64,000 nt of DNA. Origin: Romanomermis culicivorax. Lineage: Eukaryota; Nematoda; Enoplea; Mermithida; Mermithidae. The notes under the pieces are model-generated. The model did no database searches. It was not told where the DNA came from and saw only the letters and a list, made by a program, of their open reading frames with translations. The stretch is taken from assembly GCA_963922205.1 (NCBI GenBank), contig CAWUHX010000150.1, positions 124,001 to 188,000 of the forward strand, in the 5' to 3' direction. Positions 12,030-21,713 of this stretch are shown here, in pieces; position 1 is the first letter of the stretch, and each line of letters opens with the position of its first letter. A program made the translations under genes and the position numbers.

Positions 12030-12734
12030 TGTCGTATTATGTGATTGTATACCCTCGGCTACCTACCTGCGGTTCGTGGGAGATCCAATCTGGTACGGCC
12101 CCTGACGCTAACCCGGTTCTAATTACAGTCCTACTGCAGTGAGTCAAGACTTGATGCACGAGAACGTTTATTGGTGAGCAAAACACAACAGGTAGTAGAA
12201 TACAACAGTGAATGTGAGTAAGAAACAAATGTGCAGAGTGTCAGAAACGTAAACACCAACGCCTAAAACCTCCCTATTCGGCTGATCCTTGGTTTCGCCC
12301 CTGAGCAACGAGCCACAGGGACAAGTAGGATATCTCGGCCACGGCCTAAGCTGAAACTGTGCCAAAATAGGTAAACTAACTCCAAAACAACCACTCACTG
12401 GTTCTTCTTATCAAAATTGGACGTCGCACGCTTCTCAGGCCGCGTGGCTGCGCAAACTCGTCAACGACAAGAACTCACAAAATACCAAAAGACGAAATGG
12501 CGGACCTTTCCTCTGTCACCACGGCCAAATAACACGACGCCCGAAGCCTACGGTTCGGACGCTAATCTCAAACGGAGGAGAGACGATTCTCCAGACGAAA
12601 ATATTAATCACAATAATAATAATAAGAATGAATAAAAACACTGCAGCGCGCCTAACATCGACTTGCAAGTGATATGCAAAACATTTGCGCCAACCATTTA
12701 TTTATTTTAGACCAAAATATGTGTGACACAAACC
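12030..12734 (-). repeat. Element 1 5' LTR, proximal part, interrupted by element 2
   Basis: Begins TGTCGTATTA on the plus strand, directly beyond the PBS. It ends at the AACC target duplication of element 2 and resumes at 18537-18659. No coding capacity is recognised; a short plus-strand open frame at 12417-12635 shows no domain. Confidence 0.75.
12731..12734. repeat. Element 2 target-site duplication, left copy (AACC)
   Basis: AACC precedes the LTR start at 12735 and is repeated at 18533-18536 just after the other LTR. Confidence 0.85.
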
Positions 12735-13635
12735 TGTAACGACCAGATTTCCGTGAGGTACTTTACTTGGACCAATCGGTCGATACGGCGGGGTAAATAG
12801 CGGGACGGGGGCGCGGGCGTAGGATTACAATAAAACAACGGGTATTCGACGGTCGCTTGAACGTCGACAAATAAACGCGCTTCGAATTAAAATACAGACG
12901 GGGGCCTCGGTTTAAGTGCTTTCGAATAGTCGGCCGCTTGCAAATGTATAAAGACGGGGCGAGCGCGGAAAAACACAAGAATAAGAATCAGAATCAGAAT
13001 CCGAATGATTGAAAAATCACGCTTTGCTTCTTCTTTTATACGGCGATTTTGGCCACTCCCTGGGCGTTGCGGGAGGTCGAGCTTCTGTCCATCTTCTTCC
13101 ACCAATCGTCGTTTCCGGCTACGCTTTTTATGCTTTCTTAATTACGCCTCTCTAACGCTTTTCTGGTACCGTATGCTTTCTGTGCTTCACTTGCTTTCTA
13201 CGGTGGGCTTGGCCACACCTCTGTGCTTCTGTGCATGCTTCCTGTATCGGTTTCTCTGTATACACACGTTTTGTGGGGCCGCCGCTACTGTTACACTTGA
13301 GACTACTGTACGGCGGGGCTTCTATGTATTTTACTGTGTGCAGGTGTTGTTTACGATTTTTACGGGGGATTACGGTAGCTGTGGAATGTGTAGTTTAGTG
13401 TAGGTTCTAGGGGAACAGCTGCCGTTTGTGCAAATTAATTAGGGCGTCTTAATTGGGCTACCGGGGTGTGAACGGATCAAAATAAAGTACTTCACGTAAT
13501 TTTGTAGGAATGTTTGGGTGTGAATCCCAGACATCCTTGAGACGATAAAATGTGAAAATAAAATAATATCTAATAAATGTCTGTTACATACAGTATGCTA
13601 CATGTTTACAGTACTGCTTTAGCAGGTACGTTACA
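12735..13635 (-). repeat. Element 2 3' LTR (901 bp)
   Basis: TGTAACGACC...GTACGTTACA; matches 17632-18532 without a difference that I can see. Antisense open frames inside are by-products of GC-rich sequence. Confidence 0.93.
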
Positions 13636-13648
13636 TTTCCCTCCTTCC
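13636..13648 (-). promoter_or_regulatory. Element 2 polypurine tract
   Basis: The minus strand reads GGAAGGAGGGAAA immediately before the LTR start TGTAACG. The same tract is present in element 3 at 31184-31196. Confidence 0.8.
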
Positions 13649-13666
13649 GGAGTTGAACGTCCTCGT

Positions 13667-16600
13667 TCAAGGATGTTTCTCAGGTACGTTTTGGGGTGGC
13701 TTATTTGAAGCAGATTGCTGAATTTGATTAATGAGTTCGATTGCAGGAGTTCGGGGGGTATCGATATCGACAAGGACGTATTTCTGCTGTGTTTGCGCCC
13801 CACGACGATTAGCTAATTCTAAAAGAGCATGGCCGAATGATGGGGGAATTGTCTCATGTAAATGTCTGTTGTTTGATGGTATTTCGTATGCATGTTCGTT
13901 TGTGGCATGATGCTTTGGAGAGGGGAAGTATTTTCGAAGAACGAGAAACAAATAAAAGACGCCTGCAAAAACTACAGTAATAACGGCGAGATTGATAATG
14001 ATCTGTAGGGGTCCTTTGAGTAAATTGTTTAATCCGTCTGTGAGACTTTGGGTGGTACCGGTTATTACATGTTCTATGCCTTGACCGGCGCCAGAGAGTG
14101 TATTTCCGAGTGCTTGACCAGTGCCTGAGATCATGCTGTAAACTGTATCGGAATTGAGAGACATTTGGGCGGTGTAATTGACGAGTTTTTTGACAATGTT
14201 TTCGAGTGTGTGAGTTTTGTAAATGTATTGTTTCAAAAAGAGTAAGTTGGTTGAAATTGTTGCAAGTTGATCATGGAAAATTGCGGGTGTATTAAAATGG
14301 AAAAGGGAAAAATTTTGGTTCCAGACAATTTCTAAGGGTAAGTTTGTGACATGCGGGGATCCTGTTTCACTGACCCATGTATTATTCTGTTTGTAAAGGG
14401 CTACATGCATGTGATGGCAGTCAACGGTTTGTGAGAAAGGGGTCAAATCGTTGCCTCCTGGATTTGAAAACATGAGTTCAGTTCCTACGAGAATGGGCAA
14501 AAGTTTGTAGCATGTTTGGTTGATTTTGTGGTTGTAAAAGACTTTGGATGCATTTACTTGCTTGCAGGGCCAGACTGTGAGGGCTTCTCCTGTGAATTCT
14601 GCTATTATGTCCGTTCGCTGTAAGAATGCACGCGCTCCAAGGGTTGCATCAAGACGTAAAATTTGCCATACGAGATCAAGGTGACGCTGTGCCTGTCTGC
14701 ATAATTCATTCCATACATTTTTGAAATTTTGAATTTCGAATTCCTGTATTTTGTCTGCTAGATAGTTTAGTTTTGCATTGATGGGTTCAAAATCATCAAA
14801 ATCGTATAGTGTAGTATGAGTTTCGTTGGTTTTCGGGGTTAAAAATGCATTACGATGTGGGGTGCTTTTGTCTAATTGTACAATAATGCCTTGTTCGGTT
14901 AGAATGCTGTCTTGGATTTCTGGGCAATTGGGGTTCGAAAAAACTGTATTTTTAACCGAGAATGCACCTTGTAGCTCTTCTATTATCATGTGGGTTGGCG
15001 TGAGTTTTATGGGATGTGTATTTTTGTATTCGAAGGGGCATAAGTTTTCAAATGCTGTTTCATTCCAGATAATGGATCCGTCGGCTGTGACACAATGACC
15101 TGATGTCGGTTTGCATGACCCTAGGTCACCTAATGTACCTGTCATAGATTTGCCATTCCAAGATGCTATTTGTCCTATTTCTATGATGACGTTAGTGACT
15201 GAGGTACAATGGTCTGTACAACACCATGTGTATTCTACGCTTAGGGAGTTATTTGTTGACCAAAATCCTGGTTGGGTTTCGTATAATTTTTGACCGTTGT
15301 GTTCTTTGTCTATAATGATTGCCTTACAAACATGTGGGGTTAGATTTTGCATTTCGGTTTGGTCGAAGACAATACCTTTTGATCCAAAAAATCCTGTATT
15401 AGTACAAATTTTGCGTTTGCGAACACTGCATTTGTATGCGTCTGTAATGTGGGGCTTAGTGGAGGGGATATAGATTTTTCCGAATGTTTGTACGGGTTTG
15501 TCTACTGTGGAAGGGGGCATGCATGATACAAGTTTTGGTATGCTGACTGAGTGACCGCTCAATGAAGTTCCACACATCTGAAATTGGGCACTACACGATG
15601 TGGGGATTATTATACATAAAAATATACAATACAATGGCCAATGTAGTGTTTTAGTGGAGGCGGCGGGGTACTGTATATTTTCTTTCTGGCCGGTTTGGCG
15701 TGGCGGCTCTTGGTGTTGTTCGGTTTTGGGTTGAGGGGGTGGCCGGTTTGAAATCTGAATGGTCTGTAAAATTTTAGAAGTTGAGTTATGGGATGGGGTT
15801 TGGACTTGCTTACTTGTGGGGGTCGGTAGAAGCGTTTGGCGGGGGCGGAATTGGTAGGGTTCAGGGGTCAGGCCATGGAGAAGGGATAACAAGTTGCGGC
15901 CTGTTTTCGACGGGGTTTCGGGGGCAGTGGGCGGCGTTGTGTCTTGCTTTCGGGGGATCTTGTAGCCTACGGGGATGGTGGGCGGCGATTTTTCGGTTTT
16001 TTCAGCTTCAGGCGTGGGGGGTGGTGACATGGCGTACCAATCGGGTACGTCCAGATCAAGGACGTATTCGTCACTACGGCAGTGGGTGTTGGGCATGATA
16101 GTTCCTAAAGTAGTCTGAGGGCCGTTAGTTATGGCGGGTAGTTTTGAGTAAAATGCGGGGTCGTCAATGTCCATGAGGGGTTGGGGTTGCCTATACTCAA
16201 TGCAATTTTGAATATTACGACTCTGCTGATTTGGACAATACCTGCTTGTATGACCTCTCTGCTTGCATATAAAACATTGAAAATTGGAGTGGGGTTTTGA
16301 AGGGCAGTTATCTGATCTATGTCCTGTTTGGGAGCAGTGGATGCATGGGCTTTTACAATCACGTGTACTGTGATTATTACGGAAACAGATTTCACATGAT
16401 TTTCGGGTGCCTACTGATTTACAATTACGAGCTACGTGTCCGATTTGTCCACACTGGAAGCATGTGGGTTGCCTGGGGGTGGTATTGTTCCTGTAAGCAT
16501 TATTCCTACTGTAAGTGTTGTTACTGAAATTGTTGTAGCTACTCTGTTGTGGGGGTTGAGGTTTTTGTTTGATTTGCAACTGTAAATCTTTTACTTGTTG

Positions 16601-17389
16601 TTCTAACTGATGCAAAAGGTCTTGTTGGTCTGTATTTTTGGTTAGGGAAAAGATGGGTTCGGGTTTTGGGGGTATGAAGGGGAGGGCATTGGACTTTAAC
16701 TCATTTCTAAGAATTTGCTGTTCAATGTAAGCTGCTTCGTCTGACATTTCTTTTAGAGTTGCGAACCTTCTATACTTAATTGCTTCCCTGATTTCGTTTT
16801 GCATGCCTTCTACAAAGAGGGGTTTTATGATCATTTCTCGTGCGTCTGTGTTAAAGTTAGGGTAGGCGAGGGTTGCGAGATGTTCTAGATCAAATAAGAA
16901 TTCCGTTACTGTTTCTGATCGCTTTTGTTTTCTTTCGCGTAAGAATTGTTGATGTAGCTCATTATCTCTGTTGTTTGGGAAAAATGCCTGTAATGCGACT
17001 TTATACTGCTCGTATGTGTGGGGAGGGTTTTCGGAATTTGCTAAACTTTTGAATTTTGCTAACGCGGCTCCTCCTAAATGAATCTCTAAACATGCCAACT
17101 TTAACTGTACGTCTGTATCTTTCATGCCTTGGAGTGTCATGAATTGTTCTAATCTTTTGTTCCATTCACCAAAATGTTGGGTCACGCCGCCCGTGAATAC
17201 TGTAGGTTTCGCGTAGAAATTGTTTGCCATGTTATTACGAATGTTTGCTGTTCTTAAATCGTCTATTAGGGTAGGGTTTACTGTATTCTGATTCAATTGT
17301 GTGCGTAGGGTACGAAAATGTTCTGAAAACAAATCGTTTATCTGTTCTCTAACGATTTCTCCTAAATGATCTTGCGTTTGGTGGGTCAT
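13667..17389 (-). CDS. Element 2 intact Gag-envelope fusion polyprotein (1240 aa)
   Basis: Single open frame from the first ATG after the leader. Residues ~60-210 are a retrotransposon Gag domain. Four CCHC zinc knuckles lie at ~310-385 (first: CFQCGQIGHVARNC). A proline-rich linker covers ~400-580. A hydrophobic signal-like segment at ~582-601 ends LCIIIPTSCSA. A Cys-rich ectodomain of ~525 residues follows, with many N-glycosylation sequons (NNS, NET, NAS, NQT, NNT, NYT). A transmembrane helix at ~1128-1152 (LAVITVVFAGVFYLFLVL) and a ~90-residue cytoplasmic tail come last. This is an envelope-like glycoprotein fused directly behind Gag, upstream of where protease would begin. The stop is created by the pol deletion. 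The glycoprotein family is not firmly recognised. Known envs of Gypsy/errantivirus elements lie after pol, so the order is unusual. Confidence 0.88.
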   Translation of the reverse strand: MTHQTQDHLGEIVREQINDLFSEHFRTLRTQLNQNTVNPTLIDDLRTANIRNNMANNFYAKPTVFTGGVTQHFGEWNKRLEQFMTLQGMKDTDVQLKLACLEIHLGGAALAKFKSLANSENPPHTYEQYKVALQAFFPNNRDNELHQQFLRERKQKRSETVTEFLFDLEHLATLAYPNFNTDAREMIIKPLFVEGMQNEIREAIKYRRFATLKEMSDEAAYIEQQILRNELKSNALPFIPPKPEPIFSLTKNTDQQDLLHQLEQQVKDLQLQIKQKPQPPQQSSYNNFSNNTYSRNNAYRNNTTPRQPTCFQCGQIGHVARNCKSVGTRKSCEICFRNNHSTRDCKSPCIHCSQTGHRSDNCPSKPHSNFQCFICKQRGHTSRYCPNQQSRNIQNCIEYRQPQPLMDIDDPAFYSKLPAITNGPQTTLGTIMPNTHCRSDEYVLDLDVPDWYAMSPPPTPEAEKTEKSPPTIPVGYKIPRKQDTTPPTAPETPSKTGRNLLSLLHGLTPEPYQFRPRQTLLPTPTSKQVQTPSHNSTSKILQTIQISNRPPPQPKTEQHQEPPRQTGQKENIQYPAASTKTLHWPLYCIFLCIIIPTSCSAQFQMCGTSLSGHSVSIPKLVSCMPPSTVDKPVQTFGKIYIPSTKPHITDAYKCSVRKRKICTNTGFFGSKGIVFDQTEMQNLTPHVCKAIIIDKEHNGQKLYETQPGFWSTNNSLSVEYTWCCTDHCTSVTNVIIEIGQIASWNGKSMTGTLGDLGSCKPTSGHCVTADGSIIWNETAFENLCPFEYKNTHPIKLTPTHMIIEELQGAFSVKNTVFSNPNCPEIQDSILTEQGIIVQLDKSTPHRNAFLTPKTNETHTTLYDFDDFEPINAKLNYLADKIQEFEIQNFKNVWNELCRQAQRHLDLVWQILRLDATLGARAFLQRTDIIAEFTGEALTVWPCKQVNASKVFYNHKINQTCYKLLPILVGTELMFSNPGGNDLTPFSQTVDCHHMHVALYKQNNTWVSETGSPHVTNLPLEIVWNQNFSLFHFNTPAIFHDQLATISTNLLFLKQYIYKTHTLENIVKKLVNYTAQMSLNSDTVYSMISGTGQALGNTLSGAGQGIEHVITGTTQSLTDGLNNLLKGPLQIIINLAVITVVFAGVFYLFLVLRKYFPSPKHHATNEHAYEIPSNNRHLHETIPPSFGHALLELANRRGAQTQQKYVLVDIDTPRTPAIELINQIQQSASNKPPQNVPEKHP

Positions 17390-17608
17390 TCTTGGTTTAC
17401 GATGGGATTTCTGCTTAAATGCTTCAATTTTTGCTTCACGCTGTATTCGTTTAAATGTATCGCTTAATGTCTCGTTGGAGGGGATTTCCAGTTTGCTTAA
17501 TACGAATACCGTCTTACTGTAGGAAATGATTACTACTGTATTACTAATGCTTCTAAATGCCCGGATAAGAGTACACCTAATTGGGGGCAGGGAGTTCCAC
17601 TGGTTAAC

Positions 17609-17625
17609 GTAACAGTACGGTCACC
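17609..17625 (-). promoter_or_regulatory. Element 2 primer-binding site
   Basis: The minus strand has TGGTGACCGTACTGTTAC a few bases inside the LTR end at 17632. The same site is present in element 3. Confidence 0.7.
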
Positions 17626-17631
17626 AAAATA

Positions 17632-18532
17632 TGTAACGACCAGATTTCCGTGAGGTACTTTACTTGGACCAATCGGTCGATACGGCGGGGTAAATAGCGG
17701 GACGGGGGCGCGGGCGTAGGATTACAATAAAACAACGGGTATTCGACGGTCGCTTGAACGTCGACAAATAAACGCGCTTCGAATTAAAATACAGACGGGG
17801 GCCTCGGTTTAAGTGCTTTCGAATAGTCGGCCGCTTGCAAATGTATAAAGACGGGGCGAGCGCGGAAAAACACAAGAATAAGAATCAGAATCAGAATCCG
17901 AATGATTGAAAAATCACGCTTTGCTTCTTCTTTTATACGGCGATTTTGGCCACTCCCTGGGCGTTGCGGGAGGTCGAGCTTCTGTCCATCTTCTTCCACC
18001 AATCGTCGTTTCCGGCTACGCTTTTTATGCTTTCTTAATTACGCCTCTCTAACGCTTTTCTGGTACCGTATGCTTTCTGTGCTTCACTTGCTTTCTACGG
18101 TGGGCTTGGCCACACCTCTGTGCTTCTGTGCATGCTTCCTGTATCGGTTTCTCTGTATACACACGTTTTGTGGGGCCGCCGCTACTGTTACACTTGAGAC
18201 TACTGTACGGCGGGGCTTCTATGTATTTTACTGTGTGCAGGTGTTGTTTACGATTTTTACGGGGGATTACGGTAGCTGTGGAATGTGTAGTTTAGTGTAG
18301 GTTCTAGGGGAACAGCTGCCGTTTGTGCAAATTAATTAGGGCGTCTTAATTGGGCTACCGGGGTGTGAACGGATCAAAATAAAGTACTTCACGTAATTTT
18401 GTAGGAATGTTTGGGTGTGAATCCCAGACATCCTTGAGACGATAAAATGTGAAAATAAAATAATATCTAATAAATGTCTGTTACATACAGTATGCTACAT
18501 GTTTACAGTACTGCTTTAGCAGGTACGTTACA
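17632..18532 (-). repeat. Element 2 5' LTR (901 bp)
   Basis: Same length and, as read, same sequence as 12735-13635. Followed on the right by the AACC duplication and the rest of the element 1 LTR. Confidence 0.93.
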
Positions 18533-18659
18533 AACCGTTTTATCGGTTTGTTGTTTGTTTACCTGAGAATAAATGGAAACACTTTAGCAATAAAGAAACT
18601 TTAGAAAATGAAATAATGTAATTAGAGGACCAAAGGTCAGAGGAATTGACCCTCTGACA
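18533..18659 (-). repeat. Element 1 5' LTR, distal part (with right AACC copy)
   Basis: 18533-18536 is the right copy of the element 2 target duplication. 18537-18659 completes the element 1 LTR and ends CTCTGACA, like position 23. Confidence 0.78.
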
Positions 18660-18688
18660 CTGTTTGTGATAATTATGTAAAAAACTAT

Positions 18689-18993
18689 ATGCCTACTAAT
18701 GCCTTCCTCATTCCTATCAAAATTGGATGCATAACTGCAAATGCTCTCATCGATACATGTGCTCAGTGTTCTGTGTAATCGTCTGGTCTTGTTAGACGAG
18801 CCTTTGAGAAGATTGATACCCCTCTACCTGTCTGTGGCCACATACGTGTCACAGATGGAGCAGTGGTAAAGACCCACGGTCCGGTTCTATTCACTATGGA
18901 ATCTGACTTCAGTCAACATCTTGCCAAATGTGTCATTCTCAATGATGACACTGGCAACCAGTGCATTATTGGAACTGATTTTCTGGCTCAAAT
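18689..18993 (+). pseudogene. Retropepsin fragment of an older LTR element
   Basis: About 100 codons encode an aspartic protease-like segment: ANALIDTCAQCSV at the active site (DTC instead of DTG) and CIIGTDFLA as the second conserved motif. There is a TAA at 18776-18778. It is neither element 1 nor element 3 protease, so it is a separate, older family. It forms the right flank of element 1 and is joined directly to LINE sequence on its other side. Confidence 0.75.
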
Positions 18994-20640
18994 TATCAAA
19001 ATTATTTATTTATGGAATCTATTTTGATAAACTAGGCATTAGTAGCCTAGAAAATCTTAATAGTATTTCTCACGAATTTGAGAAGATTAAAACGAAAACT
19101 ATTAGTTTCAACGTTTCTTATTATGCACGAGCAAAAATAATTGATACATATCAACTCTCAAAGTTATGGTATGCATCTATTTTCTGTAAGGTCTCACCAA
19201 GTTTCGTAAAAAACATTGAACGATCTTCTGCAAGTTTCATTTGGGCAACATTTCACCAAAGGAGTTTTGTTGCTAAAAACGTTAAAACTACCAGAAAATT
19301 GAAGCCATGAGCTTGATGCTTTTACTTAGATGCAAAACGTTGAAAATGACGAGCATGCAAATTTTTGAATGTTTTTATGAAAAAGTTAGGGATGCTTTTG
19401 AAAGGCGACAGAACACACTAAATGTTTCAGAAATGTACAAAAACATGAGATTAGCAGAAATTAAAACTGGTCTCAGGCACACAGATAAAAATGGAATTAT
19501 TTTGAATAATGAAGTGATCAGTTTGAATAAAGTAACCACTAAATTGTTGTTTTTTTCATATTAGAAAAGGAAATTTGACCAATGAAAGGCCAATGTCATA
19601 TTGAGTAATAAATTTAAATGGAAGTTTATTGGATATAAACAAACTTTTAAGCTTATCAAAGTGCAAATTTTTGGACGGTGGCACAAGAAATCTTCATTTT
19701 GCAATTGTGCACCGGTTTCTTCTGACTAGATCCAAAATCAGTCATATGAATAATTACCAAGATCCAAACTGTAAATTTTGTGTAGCACAAAACGAGTCCT
19801 GTGGAGAAGATGTTTTGCACGCGATAGTTTTATGTCCAAGACTGACAGATTTTTGGGTAAAGATTGTACAACTGTTGAAAAAAATTTATAAAAATTTCAA
19901 TGTAGATACTCAATTTTGTCCTTGGTTTGAAACTAGATTCTTGTGGTAAGGAACAACTGACTGTAGCCAATATTATCTTTATATGGCACAAAATTGTATA
20001 TGGCTGACGAGACAACGGTATGAAAAGAATGATAGTTTGGTGGATATTTGGGAATTGTTTAGGAAAAATATCCAAAAAACTGTGCTTCGACTTTCTGGAA
20101 TCATGGACCAAAAAGCTTTTGAGAATTACTTTTTGAAGCATAAGGTTGTCAAAATTAGTAGGCTTGATAAACCTGTGATTAATTTTTGAATTAAGAACCT
20201 TATTTTCCTTAATATATATTTTTCAGTTCACATAAAATGTATTTTATATTTCGTTTGTTAATCATTATTTTAAAATCGGTTTGTGCTTATTTTATTGCAT
20301 AATTTCGTTTCCAGCGTAAATTATTCTTTTTCTGAAAAATATTATTTTTCAGTTCACATAAAATGTGTTTTAATTTTTCGTTTGTTACTCATTATTTAAA
20401 AATCCGGTGGTGCTTACTTCATTGCATAATTTCGTGTCCGGCGTAAATTATTTTTTAGGGTCATCTTAAAGTTGATTTTTGTGCATGCCTAATTTTTTTC
20501 TTTCATGATAAACGCTCGTTAGTTAAAAAAAATCGGACTTCAGGAAGCTTTCAATTTGTACATAATGTGTTAATTGTCAATTATTGATCATAATCAAATC
20601 ACATCAAAATAAAAATAAAAAAATTAAAATCGAATCAAAA
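18994..20640 (+). pseudogene. 5'-truncated LINE: end of reverse transcriptase, C-terminal zinc motif and 3' UTR
   Basis: Fragments in two frames. The first (ARAKIIDTYQLSKLWYASIF ... SSASFIW) resembles the thumb/end of a non-LTR reverse transcriptase. A later one has the Cys/His motif typical of LINE C-termini (CKFCVAQN ... HAIVLCPRLTDFW). A last frame ends near 20189. An AT-rich tail with an A-rich end near 20590-20640 fits a LINE 3' end. Frameshifts at about 19310 and stops near 19564 and 19949 show it is dead. Confidence 0.72.
20218..20455 (+). repeat. Two tandem ~120-bp units in the LINE 3' UTR
   Basis: TTTTTCAGTTCACATAAAAT begins at about 20218 and again at 20345. Both units end in a CCAGCG/CCGGCG-TAAATTATT block. 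Tandem units are common in LINE 3' UTRs. Confidence 0.7.
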
Positions 20641-21713
20641 GTGCAACACTTTTATAAATGATGTATTGTCTCAATAGAAGAACGTACTACACGGAAGAAG
20701 AGTGACTCCTTCAGCATATCACGCAAGATCGGTGTTAGGCAGGCACTTGTGGTAATTGAAAAAAGTCAAAGTAAACCCATAGAGTCTGAACCACAGCAGA
20801 TTTTGACTGATGTACACGTATGTTCCACTCTCCATGCAATTTCCGTGAGTCTGCTACCCTTGACTGCCGTGGAAAAGGACATTTCGGCTTTTTCACCCAC
20901 TTCGGCGCCTACCGTTTCGACGCTAAACTGTTTTTCGTTTGTTTAATTTTTTCTTCTGTTTTCTTCACCTTTCTTTTTTCACCTTATTTCTTCTTTATCT
21001 TTTATTTTCGTTGCAGTTCTTTTTTTCTGTCATTTCCTGTATCTTACTTTTTTGTTTGTTTTTATGTTTTCCTTATCACCTTCTTTTTAGCTAAAGAAAC
21101 CAGATACTAAAAAATTTTCTGATTGCTTCATATTTTTCTGTAAAAAATAAAAGTGCTTTCCCAATCAGATTTTCTTTGCTGTTTTACATAAACTTTCTGT
21201 AAAATAATTTTCCACATTTCCAATAGACAAAACGTCTTTTTCCTTTTCTGCCACCGTTTTTTGTTTTTTCAACTCTTTGTCTGCCTCTGTTTTTTCTTTC
21301 TCTTGCTAGTAGTATATTTATTCTTTTGTTATTTAATCTTTTAGACAACTTTTAAAATCTCTGAAAATAACTAGAGAAAAAATGATGATTTTTCATTATT
21401 TTGTTTCATGAAGCTTTATAATGTCAGGCGTCCAATTAGCTGGCGCCGAAATGGCGGCGCAGAACTGCTGGACGTTTAAGTAACGGGAGCTCTTGAGGAC
21501 CAGTCGTGCTTCCGTCGCACCGATATGCGCTGCACTGCATTGAGTTGTTGAACAGCATCAAATCAATTAATATGGTCTCGCAATTCTAAGCGGCGCAAGG
21601 CCATGCGTAGAATCTAACTGAAGCCTATGCTATCGAAAACTAGATAACAATAAAAAACTGGTGGAGAAGTAGAAAGAAATTAATCTAAAAACTATAACAC
21701 AAAAACAAACGGT
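20641..21713. other. Unassigned sequence between LINE and host gene
   Basis: Contains T-rich stretches (20940-21360) and short open frames at 20749-20946 and 20820-21110 without a recognisable domain. The end next to 21714 is the likely 3' UTR of the minus-strand host gene. Confidence 0.35.

Larger units (their letters stand above)
12735..18532 (-). mobile_element. Element 2: young pol-less LTR retrotransposon, same family as element 3
   Basis: 5798 bp with two 901-bp LTRs (12735-13635 and 17632-18532) that I read as identical, ends TGTAAC...GTTACA, and a 4-bp AACC duplication. It has a PBS and polypurine tract like element 3. Relative to element 3 it lacks about 3.5 kb (protease, RT, RNase H, integrase). 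The junction lies at 13666-13668, matching element 3 positions 31220 and 34722. What remains is one intact Gag-envelope frame. It can only move with enzymes supplied in trans. Identical LTRs and an unbroken ORF imply recent insertion. It landed in the 5' LTR of element 1. Confidence 0.93.
1..18659 (-). mobile_element. Element 1: giant Ty3/Gypsy-like LTR retrotransposon, 3' LTR cut by window edge
   Basis: Runs right to left. The 5' LTR is at 12030-12734 plus 18537-18659, split by element 2. The internal region is 24-12029 (about 12.0 kb), and only the first 23 bp of the 3' LTR are inside the window (1-23). Support: positions 1-23 match 18637-18659 with one mismatch, both ending CTCTGACA. A C-rich strand (polypurine tract on the minus strand) abuts position 23. 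A PBS-like TGGTGACTTGTACAGC lies one base from the LTR end at 12030. The LTR has TGTC...GACA ends and a deduced length of about 828 bp. Gene order is gag-protease, RT-RNase H-integrase, exonuclease ORF, RS/RE-rich ORF. The internal region is roughly twice the usual Gypsy size because of the two extra ORFs. Several in-frame stops suggest an inactive copy. Confidence 0.82.

Noticed and set aside
13005..13403. 132-codon open frame on the plus strand inside the element 2 LTR (again at 17902-18300; shorter in element 3)
   Set aside because: It repeats only because LTRs repeat, is antisense to the element and has no recognisable domain.
20749..21110. Two overlapping short frames read as a possible gene
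   Set aside because: Low-complexity Phe/Ser-rich translation of T-rich DNA; no splice or domain support.
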